A stretch of 48,408 bases of DNA, taken from the NCBI GenBank assembly GCA_902793465.1, contig CADBDT010000028.1, forward strand, positions 1 to 48,408, read 5' to 3'. Below are positions 25,043-32,990 of the stretch, one piece after another (the stretch's first letter is position 1; each line of letters opens with the position of its first letter). The position numbers were made by a program, and so were the translations under genes. This DNA is from an uncultured Coriobacteriaceae bacterium. Lineage in GTDB: Bacteria > Actinomycetota > Coriobacteriia > Coriobacteriales > Atopobiaceae. The notes under the pieces are model-generated. The model was not told the origin of the DNA. It saw only the letters and a program-made list of their open reading frames with translations, and made no database searches.

Positions 25043-25482
25043 GGGCGCCGGCAATAATCCTCACGGTACAGAATTCCCACACCGGCCACTTTCTGATTGC
25101 GTCCCGAACAGAACTCGGTGGCTGTACGGTGCGCAGGCCGGGCCGTATGGCATGGTGCGCATAGCCAGCGCGTGCTCGACGTGGCGCTGGGATGCTTTTG
25201 AGGTCGTGTGTAGGACCTAGAGCTTGCGGTAGGTTGCACATGCAAATAGTGTTCGCTTTGCTTGGCGGGCTGAAGCATGCTGGCTCGTGGTATCGCTCGA
25301 TGGCGAAGAGGGGCCGCCGACTAACTGCGTCCATATAACGCATGCAAAGGATGCGGGTCCAGCCCGCAGGGCGCCAACCGATAGTGACGCATATAACTCC
25401 GACAAACACTTTGTGTCGCGTCGTCAGGAACAAGACACAGGCAGTTTCGTCCGAGCAGTTTTGTGGAGGCAGGTGATGTAAA
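25043..25482. other. Non-coding gap in the decayed island
   Basis: 440 bases with no supportable gene on either strand. The minus-strand ORF covering it is Arg/Ser/Pro-rich and has no family features. Confidence 0.4.
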
Positions 25483-25710
25483 ATGACCGCTGCCGAGATC
25501 GTTCGCGAGGTATTGAGACGCGAGGGAGTCTCCACCGTCGAACTGTCCAGCAAGCTAAATAAGAGCAGGGGATACGCTAACAGCATCATTTCCAACGACA
25601 ACGTCATTTCCAACGTGTTCTCCGAGATGTGCGACGCACTCGGCTATGACGTAATAGTCAGGAGCCGTGAGGACGTGGCGGAGTACTTCCTCTCTCCGCG
25701 AGTGAGATGA
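25483..25710 (+). CDS. Small helix-turn-helix protein
   Basis: 75 residues from ATG 25483, with GTGGAGGCAGG upstream at suitable spacing. The sequence AEIVREVLRREGVSTVELSSKLNKSRGYANSIISNDNVISNVFSEMCDALGYDVIVRS has the spacing of an XRE-type HTH: a helix, a turn after 'EGVSTVEL', a recognition helix around SRGYANSI, and a closing 'CDALGYDV' helix. Such single-domain proteins usually act as small regulators or antitoxins, or control mobile elements. It lies upstream of the minus-strand amber-interrupted ORF and the YefM-YoeB pair. Its target is unknown. Confidence in coding is fair, in function low. Confidence 0.6.
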   Translation: MTAAEIVREVLRREGVSTVELSSKLNKSRGYANSIISNDNVISNVFSEMCDALGYDVIVRSREDVAEYFLSPRVR

Positions 25711-25769
25711 AGGGGAGTGGGGTTATGCCCAGATCAACCTCAATAATGCGCGAGCATTAATCAATGACG

Positions 25770-25997
25770 TCAGATGCACGAGGTTTTGCTTTGGATGATG
25801 CATGCGTGGTAGCAGTCCCATCCCTCGTGGGGGACGGCGTCCGGCAGCCACAGCGTGTCCATCATGTCTATGATGTCCCACACGCCGCCATAGCAGCAGA
25901 AGCCGTCGCCAGATTCCTCCTCGCCGTGCTTGTACACAGTCACCTCGTAGTAGTTCTATCCCAGACACGCGATGTCCTCGTGGGCAACCTTTGCCAT
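25770..25997 (-). pseudogene. Small conserved-looking ORF with one in-frame TAG
   Basis: On the minus strand an ORF starts at ATG 25997, with GAGAGGAAGAGGC upstream, and ends at TGA 25770-25772. It is open for 75 codons except for one TAG (25956-25958) at codon 14. The product would read MAKVAHEDIACLG, stop, then NYYEVTVYKHGEEESGDGFC, CYGGVWDIIDMMDTLWLPDA and a Cys-containing tail. The reading after the stop is strongly protein-like (acidic/aromatic, Trp- and Cys-rich) and in the same frame with a good start signal. A single nonsense change (for example TAC or CAG to TAG) explains it. No family recognised. See the finding on amber codons. Confidence 0.55.
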
Positions 25998-26070
25998 GCC
26001 TCTTCCTCTCTAACGAAAGAGGACACCCTCTCGGATGCCCTCGCTGAAACTCGTTGCTTTTTTCCGTCGA

Positions 26071-26370
26071 CTACATCTTCTTGCGCGCCCTCGATATCGC
26101 GTCGCTCTTGCGATCGTCCCCGTAGTGGTCCCTGAACGAGTAGAAAACGATCTGGTCGTTGGATACGTTATAGATTATCCGGTGCTCATGGTTGATTCTG
26201 CGTGACCACAGGCCCGAGTAGTTGTTCTTGAGCTCCTCGGGTTTGCCAATGCCCTCGAATGGATGACGGTCGATGTCCTTCACCAGCTTGTTTATCCTTC
26301 GGTGTGTGGGCTTGTCCGACTCCCACGAGAGATAGTCGTTCCACGCGTCGTCGGTGAACACCTTAATCAT
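26071..26370 (-). CDS. yoeB: YoeB-family toxin (Txe/YoeB mRNA endoribonuclease)
   Basis: 99 residues from ATG 26370 on the minus strand, overlapping the antitoxin stop by 8 bases. YoeB cleaves mRNA in the ribosomal A site. The alignment to the well-known E. coli protein is clear by eye: DDAWNDYLSW, NKLVKDIDRHPFEGIGKPEEL, SGLWSRRINHEHRIIYNV and a final RDHYG. Catalytic positions are kept: Glu45/46, Arg64, His82 and Tyr83. Canonical YoeB (84 residues) stops right after the His-Tyr end; here about 16 basic residues follow (GDDRKSDAISRARKKM), which could affect activity or complex formation. The gene is intact although it sits in a decayed island. The longer reading upstream lies inside yefM. Confidence 0.92.
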   Translation of the reverse strand: MIKVFTDDAWNDYLSWESDKPTHRRINKLVKDIDRHPFEGIGKPEELKNNYSGLWSRRINHEHRIIYNVSNDQIVFYSFRDHYGDDRKSDAISRARKKM

Positions 26371-26629
26371 CGTCAACCTCGATGAGGTCGTGCACGGACA
26401 CGTCGCCACGGGCCACCTGCGCCATGCCCCTGTCGAGCTTGTCCCTGAGGTAAGGGTTCTCGTAGACGCGCACCGTCTCCATGAGTGACTCGTAGTCGCG
26501 CTGGCTCATCACGACCACGTTCTCCGACGGGTCGTTGTTCGTCACCAGGATGGTGTCGGCGTCGTCCCTCGCACTTCTCATGTGCTGCTTGAGGTTCTGC
26601 CTGAACGCCGAGTATGTGACTGCCTGCAT
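26363..26629 (-). CDS. yefM: YefM-family antitoxin (Phd/YefM)
   Basis: 88 residues from ATG 26629, chosen because AAAAGGAGGCAACC lies directly upstream and because the family N-terminus begins MQAVTYSAFRQNLKQHMRSA. The DNA-binding/dimer half is about 1-55 (DTILVTNNDPSENVVVMSQRDYESLMET), and the C-terminal half (YENPYLRDKLDRGMAQVARGD...LIEVDDD) would wrap the toxin. It neutralises YoeB and, with it, represses its own promoter. The overlap with yoeB implies translational coupling. Two TGTACA-type sites lie 19-36 bases upstream of the start, as in the studied E. coli operator. Confidence 0.92.
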   Translation of the reverse strand: MQAVTYSAFRQNLKQHMRSARDDADTILVTNNDPSENVVVMSQRDYESLMETVRVYENPYLRDKLDRGMAQVARGDVSVHDLIEVDDD

Positions 26630-26647
26630 GGTTGCCTCCTTTTCTAT

Positions 26648-26665
26648 TGTACGAGATGTTGTACA
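26648..26665. promoter_or_regulatory. Probable YefM-YoeB operator
   Basis: Two hexamers, TGTACG (26648-26653) and TGTACA (26660-26665), start exactly 12 bases apart, upstream of yefM. The E. coli yefM-yoeB operator also consists of TGTACA cores with 12-base centre spacing. A minus-strand -10-like GATTAT adjoins the distal hexamer, so bound repressor would cover the promoter. Confidence 0.65.
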
Positions 26666-26794
26666 TATAATCTCATCTTCGGGCCGATTGTGCAAGACTC
26701 TTTCCTCCCTGTTGCTCATTCCACTCGGGTCGTCGTCCTCCTTAAAACTTGAGTACCCGCAGGTGCCCTTGCCAACCGTCTCTCGTGTCGCTTG

Positions 26795-26926
26795 CTAGGC
26801 CGTGAACTCGTCGATGGTGTCCTTGTCCACGCACGCGTACGACTACCTGCACTCATACAGGTGCTTCTTCATGTGTCTCCCAACGTCGTCCGTGCCCTCC
26901 GAGAGCTACTAGCCGTGCTTATCCAT
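26795..26926 (-). pseudogene. Short ORF with three in-frame TAG codons
   Basis: From ATG 26926 (CACAGAGAG upstream) the minus strand reads MDKHG, two TAGs, LSEGTDDVGRHMKKHLYECR, a third TAG, SYACVDKDTIDEFTA, then a TAG at 26795. The reading is 43 codons, strongly protein-like between stops, and none of the stops is TAA or TGA. No family recognised. It lies in the 370-base gap between yefM and the protease gene. Most simply this is a decayed small gene. Its exclusive use of TAG matches two other interrupted ORFs in the window. Confidence 0.4.
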
Positions 26927-26998
26927 CTCTCTGTGATATCCTCAATATATATCCTCGGAAATGCAGCCACAAACGAAGTAGTAGGGAGCGTCGCAAAT

Positions 26999-28102
26999 AT
27001 GAGGCAAAACGGTATTGCAAGCAGGGTTGGCGCGTTGTTTCTTGGGCTTGCTCTAGCGGGCAATGCGGTTCCATCTGTTGCATATGCGCAGGAATCCGAA
27101 GATGTACAAATAGGCGCGGAGGCAGCTTCTGGCCAGGAGTCGCTTCCCCAGAAGTTCGACATGCGCGACAAGGGCGCCGTAAGCCCTGTAAAGAATCAGA
27201 ACCCCTGGGGGTCGTGCTGGGCGTTTGGAGCCTTGGCGGCATCTGAATCCAATATTTATAGCGAGCTGGGAACAACCTACGATGCCAGTAAGGTGGAATT
27301 CTCGCCTCGACACCTTGCGTGGTTTGCGAGCACCGCCCTTTCCGGCAAGGAGGTTATGGAAAAAACGCCTGCTCTTGCCCCTTATGCTTCCCAAGCGGGT
27401 GAGGGAATGACCATTTTGTACGGGAACGAGAACGTGCACGCCCATCCGTTGGAGACCGGTGGTATGCCTTTTTTGGCTGCGGTAGTTTTGGCTTCGGGCA
27501 TGGGTCCCGTAACCTTGCAGGATGTGCCTTATAAGAACAACGAAAACATGGCCGAATATGCCTGCGATCCCGACAAGGACAAAGACTACGTTGGGAGCCT
27601 TAAGATGGGACAGACGCTCAACCAGTTTCTAGCGGAGCACCCAGGTGTAGAGTATCGGGGGTTTAGACAGGAGATTGAGCCCCAAAGCCCTTCAAACAGT
27701 TCGACGCAGTCTGCGGTAAAGAAAGAAAGCACTGCGGATGGGGAAATGGCCGAGGGTGAAGCGTCGAAGACGGACGAACAGAAGGCATCTTTGCAAGGCA
27801 CTGCCAATGAGTCAGGGTCACAGGCGGACGACAAAAACACGTCCGCTCAGGGCTCTGGTAATCAAACAGTTCCTGCAGCGGATGGCAGCTCGGAGTCAAG
27901 GGAGGACGTTGGGGAGTCACAGGCAACGGATGACACTAACGGCAACGAGAAACAAGATGCTCGCAAAGGCGATGCAAGCCAACGTGGCGAGGGAGGGCAA
28001 AACGCAGGGACTGGCCCGCAAGAGCTCCAAAAGAGCAAAGGCGATACCGTAAAAGAGCTTGAGGCCAAGCCCGAGGCCGCCCAAGGCACCCCAACCGAGT
28101 AG
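26999..28102 (+). pseudogene. C1A (papain-like) surface peptidase, N-terminal part of a frameshifted gene
   Basis: ATG 26999 gives a signal peptide (MRQNGIASRVGALFLGLALA then GNAVPSVAYA) and a papain-like N-terminal lobe: LPQKFDMRDKGAVSPVKNQNPWGSCWAFGALAASESN, with oxyanion Gln67 and nucleophile Cys73. Then comes a low-complexity, hydrophilic Ser/Glu/Gln/Lys-rich linker of about 130 residues. The frame ends at TAG 28100-28102, but the neighbouring frame is open through the same point (VEATPERIASGLLTEYAAEP) and carries the rest of the enzyme. Adding one C to the ACCCC tract at about 28088-28092 would join both halves without a break. As it stands this half lacks the catalytic His and Asn and would be inactive. 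Confidence 0.85.
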
Positions 28103-28131
28103 AGGCAACGCCCGAGCGTATTGCGAGCGGT

Positions 28132-29571
28132 TTGCTTACCGAATACGCCGCTGAGCCCATCTTTGACGCAGCGGGCAACTTTATTCAAGAGCCCACAAAA
28201 GACACGCCCGTATACGACTGGAGCGTAGACGAGAGCCAGCGCTTTACACGCAGATACGAGCTTGAGGAAGCAAACACGCTCCCACAGGTGACGGGCGGAT
28301 ATGCGGGACAGCCCTACAACTACAACGAGGCAGCTACGCGTGCAATAAAGCAGGAGTTGCTTGCGGGAAAGGGCGTAACGCTTTCCCTATATGACGACAC
28401 GGCCACAAGAACCGACGACCGTGGCCGCTCGCAATTCATTAACAGAAACTCATGGTCGCAATATGTAGCGAGTGACGACGGCAAGATCTATGGCGCAGCG
28501 CACAACGTAAACATTGTGGGATGGGACGACACATGGGCTGTAGACAACTTTGACACGCTTGTGGGCAAAAAGCCCCCCGCACCAGGCGCATGGATAATCA
28601 AGAACAGCTATGGCGCCGAGGGTGCCGGCTTCCCCAACGAGGGAAAGATTGGCTATCTGGATGAAAAAGGAAAGCATTCGGGATACATGCGCGTGTCATA
28701 CTACGACATGAGCCTTACGTATCCCACGAGCTTCAACTACGACTCGAGCGGTCACATATCGGACTTTATAAACCAGTATGACCTTATGACGGCATCTGCG
28801 CCCTATACCCAAAAGTACAATAGCGAGGTGGCGAGCGCAAACGTGTTTACCGCTGCGGAAAACCAGAACATACACGCGCTTTCGGTAGAGACGGAAAAGC
28901 CCAACACGCATGTTGAGCTCGAGCTCTGGAAGCTCAACGACGGGGCAAAGGTGCCTACGGATGGTACGCGCGTGGCAACGATCCAAAAGGATGTCGAGTG
29001 GGGCGGCTATCACCGCTTTAGCCTTGAAGAGCCGAGCTTTATGAACAAGGGGCAACGCTTTTCGGTGGTGGCGCGGCTTACGACCACAAACGACGGTGCC
29101 ACCACGTATCAGGTGCCGGTGCATCGCGACGTTAACGAGTCGGCTATCAAAAAATACGGCAAGGCGGTTACCACCTATGTGACGGGTGTGGTAAACGAGG
29201 GCGAGAGCTACATTTTGAGAGAGGGCTCCTGGAAGGATTGGTCGGGTGCCATAAAAGAGGGGCAGGCCGCGGGCGCCAAGCTTGAGGCTGAGGGCGTAAA
29301 GGATCTAAACGCTGCCATAGACAAGCAAGAGGGAGCGCTTAACCCGTACTATGACTACGACAACATCTCGCTCAAGGCCTTTTCCGACGCCGCGTCCGAG
29401 GCTCCTGTTGCCCCAGAACAGCCTCAGCCGCAACCTCAGCAGGATTCGGCATCCAAGACAAAACTCGCTGCCACAAAAGACGCATCTCTGCCCAACGCGT
29501 TGGTTGCGTGCGTGGCTGTGATTAGCATAATGCTGCTCGGCTTTGCCTACTCGAAAACGCGGCACGCGTAG
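28132..29571 (+). pseudogene. C1A surface peptidase, C-terminal part of the frameshifted gene
   Basis: Coding potential in this frame starts by 28100; the TTG at 28132 is only the first possible start codon and has no ribosome-binding site. It holds the remaining papain residues, His (GAAHNVNIVGWDDTW, about residue 124 of this part) and Asn (GAWIIKNSYG, about 158). A beta-rich lectin-like domain follows (roughly 215-345; NIHALSVETEKPNTHVELELWKL...KGQRFSVVARL), as seen in C1 peptidases of Gram-positive commensals. The C-terminus has a Gln/Pro linker and a membrane helix with a basic end (LPNALVACVAVISIMLLGFAYSKTRHA), so the intact protein would be anchored outside the cell. Whether the frameshift is real, phase-variable or an assembly error cannot be told from one sequence. 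Confidence 0.85.
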
Positions 29572-29623
29572 GGGATGGGTTGTCCGCCGTTTAGTTAAGG
29601 AGCTGGAAACCCCTGGCAGAGGG

Positions 29624-29732
29624 CTGTGCACATTGGGGATATTCCCCTACGGGTACATCGCGAATAGTCCTTCTCATGAAGAAATGGCCTGCTCGCGATG
29701 TACCCGATGGGGAGTATCCCCAATGCGCACAG
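29624..29732. repeat. Palindromic intergenic element, family A copy 3
   Basis: A 109 bp hairpin after the peptidase. CTGTGCACATTGGGGATA pairs with TATCCCCAATGCGCACAG (one mismatch), and the core CGGGTACATCGCG faces CGCGATGTACCCG. The outer nested arms seen in copies 1 and 2 are not clear here. Confidence 0.75.
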
Positions 29733-29830
29733 AGTGCTTCCCCATCGGCGCCCCTCGACGCCACGAGTTTTAGGACGTGCTATGCTAGACAGGCAAGGTC
29801 AAACGATTGGAACTACGAGGCGAGGTAGCC

Positions 29831-30220
29831 ATGTCTGCAGAAGCAAAACGCGTTAAGATCTTTACGCTTATAGAGCTCTTTTTGGGAATTGCACTTGTTG
29901 TGTTTGGCATCGTGCTGCTGGTTACAGGCGCAAAGAATGCCTCGCCGTACGTGCTGTGCGGAGAGGGAGCCATATCTCTCGTGTTTGGCGTCCGTGGCGC
30001 CCTTATTGCCAATGTTCCGGCACGTATTGGCAAGCTCGTTGTTTTTGGCCTTGTAATCTTCCTGCTACAGGCTGCCTGCGTTGCGGCTATAGTGTACCTA
30101 ACGGGACCGAGCGAGGTGTCTAAGGAGCCACTTCCGGTATGTGCGTCTGTGGTACCCGCCATCGTTACTCTTATAGCAGTGTTCCTTGCGCGTGGCATGG
30201 CAAAGCGTGCGGAGCGCTAG
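29831..30220 (+). CDS. Small multi-pass membrane protein
   Basis: 129 residues from ATG 29831, chosen over the upstream in-frame ATG 29807 because GAGGTAGCC is positioned just before it. Four hydrophobic segments are visible: LIELFLGIALVVFGIVLLVTG (about 11-31), a second around 37-60 (YVLCGEGAISLVFGVRGALIA), LVVFGLVIFLLQAACVAAIVYL (about 67-88), and VVPAIVTLIAVFLARGMA near the end, closed by a basic tail KRAER. No family recognised. The M18 aminopeptidase gene begins one base after its stop, so the two are co-transcribed. A function cannot be inferred. Confidence 0.75.
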   Translation: MSAEAKRVKIFTLIELFLGIALVVFGIVLLVTGAKNASPYVLCGEGAISLVFGVRGALIANVPARIGKLVVFGLVIFLLQAACVAAIVYLTGPSEVSKEPLPVCASVVPAIVTLIAVFLARGMAKRAER

Positions 30221-30221
30221 C

Positions 30222-31562
30222 ATGGAGCATTGCCTGCCCACAGAGGAAGACTTGCGACTCACCGAGGCACTCTGTGGCTTCTTGAGCAAGAGCCCTAGTC
30301 CCTTCCACACCGTAGAAGCCATACGTACGCGTTTGGATGCGCACGGCTTTGTGTGCTTGGACGAAGGCCAGAACTGGGACCTTAGACTGGGTGGAAGCTA
30401 TTACACTACGCGCAACGGCTCAAGTATCCTTGCGTTTACGGTGGGCCAGGAGCTCTGCGACCCAAAGTTTAGCATCGCCGTTTCTCATAGCGACTCTCCC
30501 ACATACAAGATAAAGGCCGTTCCGGAACTCGTTGGGCCCGGACCATACGTCAAGCTCAACGTGGAGGGGTATGGCGGCATGATAGACCGCACCTGGCTCG
30601 ACCGGCCGCTTTCTTTGGCTGGACGGGTTATGGTTGAGGAGTTTGGCAACATCTCTTCCAGGCTCTTTGCGCCCGACGAAGACCTGCTGCTTATTCCCAG
30701 TGTGTCGATACACCAAGACCGCGAGGTAAACAAGAGCGGCTCTCTTAATCGTCAGGTGGACATGTGTCCGCTCTATTCGTCTGCGGATGGCGATGCGGAC
30801 GGCTTTGCGCAGATGATTGCGGCCAGGCTCGATGTAACTCCTTCGCAGGTTCTTGCATACGACCTTGTTTTGGTAAATCGGCAACAGCCAACTATTTGGG
30901 GAGCTGCGCGTGAGTTCGTATCTGCTGGCAGACTCGACGATCTGCAGTGCGCGTTTGCCTCTTTGGAAGCGTTTGTAGGGTCCTCGAATAAAAACAGGAT
31001 CTCCGTGTTCGGCTGCTTTGACAACGAGGAAGTGGGTTCGGGCACGAAGCAGGGTGCGCTCTCAACCTTTTTGGCAGATGTTCTCGAACGCATATGCGAG
31101 TGCCTGGGCAAGTCGCGTGGCGAATACTTGCGCGGCATTCAAGAATCCTTTGTGGTGAGCTGCGACAACGCGCACGCCGTTCATCCCAACCACCCAGAGC
31201 TCTATGACGAGAGAAACAGGGTGTGGCTTAATCAAGGCATCGTAATAAAGGAGTCGGCACCCATGCGCTATACGACCGATGCGCAGTCGCGGGCTCTGTT
31301 TGAGATTGTGTGCAGGCGTGCTGGTATTCCTGTTCAGTCGTTTGCCAATCGCAGCGACTCTGCTGGCGGATCCACGCTGGGAAATCTCCTAATGCGCACC
31401 GTGAGCATGCGTGCGCTCGATATAGGCCTTCCACAACTGGCAATGCATTCGTCTTACGAGACGGCCGGCGTAAGGGATACGGCGTTTCTTACGCATGCTC
31501 TCTGCGAGTTCTATGAGGCAGACTATACCTTTTGCTCAGACGGCTCCATAGTGGTTGGATAG
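30222..31562 (+). CDS. M18 family metalloaminopeptidase
   Basis: 446 residues from ATG 30222, one base after the preceding stop. M18 enzymes are cytoplasmic, dizinc, dodecameric aminopeptidases, often preferring acidic or neutral N-terminal residues. Family motifs: LCGFLSKSPSPFHTVEAI at the N-terminus, AVSHSDSPTYKIK (zinc-binding His and Asp near 89-91), DRPLSLAGRV, SIHQDREVNKSG, FDNEEVGSGTKQGA (zinc and catalytic Glu, near 274), CDNAHAVHPNHPE and the C-terminal QLAMHSSYETAGVRD containing a His ligand. The length is normal. There is no signal peptide, so it probably trims imported or turned-over peptides. Confidence 0.93.
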   Translation: MEHCLPTEEDLRLTEALCGFLSKSPSPFHTVEAIRTRLDAHGFVCLDEGQNWDLRLGGSYYTTRNGSSILAFTVGQELCDPKFSIAVSHSDSPTYKIKAVPELVGPGPYVKLNVEGYGGMIDRTWLDRPLSLAGRVMVEEFGNISSRLFAPDEDLLLIPSVSIHQDREVNKSGSLNRQVDMCPLYSSADGDADGFAQMIAARLDVTPSQVLAYDLVLVNRQQPTIWGAAREFVSAGRLDDLQCAFASLEAFVGSSNKNRISVFGCFDNEEVGSGTKQGALSTFLADVLERICECLGKSRGEYLRGIQESFVVSCDNAHAVHPNHPELYDERNRVWLNQGIVIKESAPMRYTTDAQSRALFEIVCRRAGIPVQSFANRSDSAGGSTLGNLLMRTVSMRALDIGLPQLAMHSSYETAGVRDTAFLTHALCEFYEADYTFCSDGSIVVG

Positions 31563-31615
31563 AGCGCATTGGAGTGCTCCCCCTCAGACTGTCCGAGAAT
31601 TAGTGATGGAGTGGT

Positions 31616-31719
31616 GTGCCGCTAGAAGATACTCCCCATCGGGTACATCGCGAGCATCCCATTTCATTATGAGAGGCCAATCTGCGATGTACCCGATGGG
31701 GAGTATCCCCTAGCGGCAC
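31616..31719. repeat. Palindromic intergenic element, family A copy 4
   Basis: Between the convergent M18 and phosphofructokinase genes. The outer arms are GTGCCGCTAG and CTAGCGGCAC, unlike the GTGCACAT arms of copies 1-3, while the core GATACTCCCCATCGGGTACA and its complement are kept. This copy best shows arm replacement with pairing preserved. Confidence 0.8.
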
Positions 31720-31764
31720 CCCTCTTTCGGAGAGCCTGTTCCAGTGCGCTCAGAATATGGCTAT

Positions 31765-32838
31765 CTAGTCGCCAAAGTTGATGCCCAGAAGCTTGGCCTG
31801 CCTTACGAGCTGGCTGTTGGGGTCTACGGTCTTCAGGCGGCCGGCTACGATATCCAAGGGAACGCGTACGATTTCGCGGTTCTTGTCGGCAACCATAAAG
31901 CCCCACTCGCCGCTAAGGATGCCAGATGCGGCCTCGATGCCAACCTGGGTGGCAAATACGCGGTCTGCCGCGCAGGGTGCGCCGCCGCGCTGTGTGTGTC
32001 CGGGTACGGCAACGCGAATCTCGCGGCCGGTCTTCTCGAAGATCTCGTTTGCGACCTCATATGCAACGGAGTGACCGCGCCTCGCAACCTTCTTCTTGTA
32101 CTTCTTCTTGGGGAGCTTGGCGTCCTCTTTGGAGATGGCGCCCTCTGCGGCAACGATGATGGAAAAGCGGCTGCCAGTGCCATCGCGGTGCTCGATGGTC
32201 TCCACTACCTTGTTTATGTCGTAGGGAATCTCGGGAAGCAGGATTACGTCTGCGCCACCGGCGATGCCTGCATACAGGGGAATCCATCCAACCTTGTGAC
32301 CCATTATCTCGATTACGAAAACGCGACCATGGGAGCTTGCAGTGGTGTGGATGTCGTCTATGCACTTGGTGGCAATCTCGATTGCGGAGTCGAAGCCAAA
32401 GGTGTAGTCGGTGCCCCACGTGTCGTTGTCGATGGTCTTGGGAAGCGCAATTACGTTGAGGCCTTCTTCCGACAGCCTGTTTGCGGTCTTGGTGGAGCCG
32501 TTTCCGCCACCCATAACCAAGCCGTCAAGCTGGAGCTCCTTGTACGTCTGCTTCATGGAGGCTACCTTGTTCAGACCCTCGGGGGTGGGCTCGTCCAGCA
32601 GCTTAAAGGGGGTGCGACTCGTGCCGAGCATGGTTCCGCCCTGAGTAAGAATGCCCTTGAAGTCCAGGGGACTGAGCTTCTTGTAGTTGCCGTAAATCAT
32701 TCCGCGGTAACCATCCAGAAAACCGTAGATCTCCACGGGACTTTTGCTCTGGGCATAGAGTGTCTTTGCAACGCCGCGCATTGCCGCATTGAGGGCCTGG
32801 CAGTCGCCGCCGCTCGTGAGCATACCGATTCTAAGCAT
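31765..32838 (-). CDS. pfkA: 6-phosphofructokinase, group III (mixed motif) type
   Basis: 357 residues on the minus strand; the start follows GAGAGGAATCAC. It phosphorylates fructose 6-phosphate in glycolysis. The N-terminal loop is MLTSGGDCQALNAAMRG, the nucleotide motif GGGNGSTKTA (about 110-119), the catalytic loop PKTIDNDTWGTDYTFGFDSA (about 133-152), then IEIMGHKVGWIPLYAGIAGGAD and the C-terminal GHTQRGGAPCAADRV. In bacterial PFKs, Gly after the GGD motif goes with ATP use, and Lys in PKTIDND with pyrophosphate enzymes; this protein has Gly114 plus Lys134, the group III combination. The usual Asp of GGDG is Asn113. Donor preference is therefore not certain. The allosteric type cannot be read from sequence. 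Confidence 0.92.
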   Translation of the reverse strand: MLRIGMLTSGGDCQALNAAMRGVAKTLYAQSKSPVEIYGFLDGYRGMIYGNYKKLSPLDFKGILTQGGTMLGTSRTPFKLLDEPTPEGLNKVASMKQTYKELQLDGLVMGGGNGSTKTANRLSEEGLNVIALPKTIDNDTWGTDYTFGFDSAIEIATKCIDDIHTTASSHGRVFVIEIMGHKVGWIPLYAGIAGGADVILLPEIPYDINKVVETIEHRDGTGSRFSIIVAAEGAISKEDAKLPKKKYKKKVARRGHSVAYEVANEIFEKTGREIRVAVPGHTQRGGAPCAADRVFATQVGIEAASGILSGEWGFMVADKNREIVRVPLDIVAGRLKTVDPNSQLVRQAKLLGINFGD

Positions 32839-32955
32839 GTGATTCCTCTCGTCCTAGTACAACCAACAGAGCTAGTTTGGCATAAAGGTTCGCCTACGGC
32901 TAGAAAAAGGTTGTAAGCGAAACTATTTTCTTTTATGTGGTAGGCCATAAGGATA

Positions 32956-32990
32956 AGCAGGGGACGTGAACAGGGGACGGGTCCCCTGCT
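32956..32990. repeat. Short GGGGAC palindrome at the rlmKL 3' end
   Basis: AGCAGGGGAC (32956-32965) pairs with GTCCCCTGCT (32981-32990); a second ACAGGGGACGG lies in the loop. It touches the TGA stop of the methyltransferase gene. It belongs to the GGGGAC hairpin class also seen at 37287 and 45444. Confidence 0.6.

Noticed and set aside
31744..32916. 390-codon plus-strand ORF opposite phosphofructokinase
   Set aside because: It mirrors a highly conserved minus-strand enzyme and has repetitive Gly/Leu/Val composition typical of an antisense shadow.
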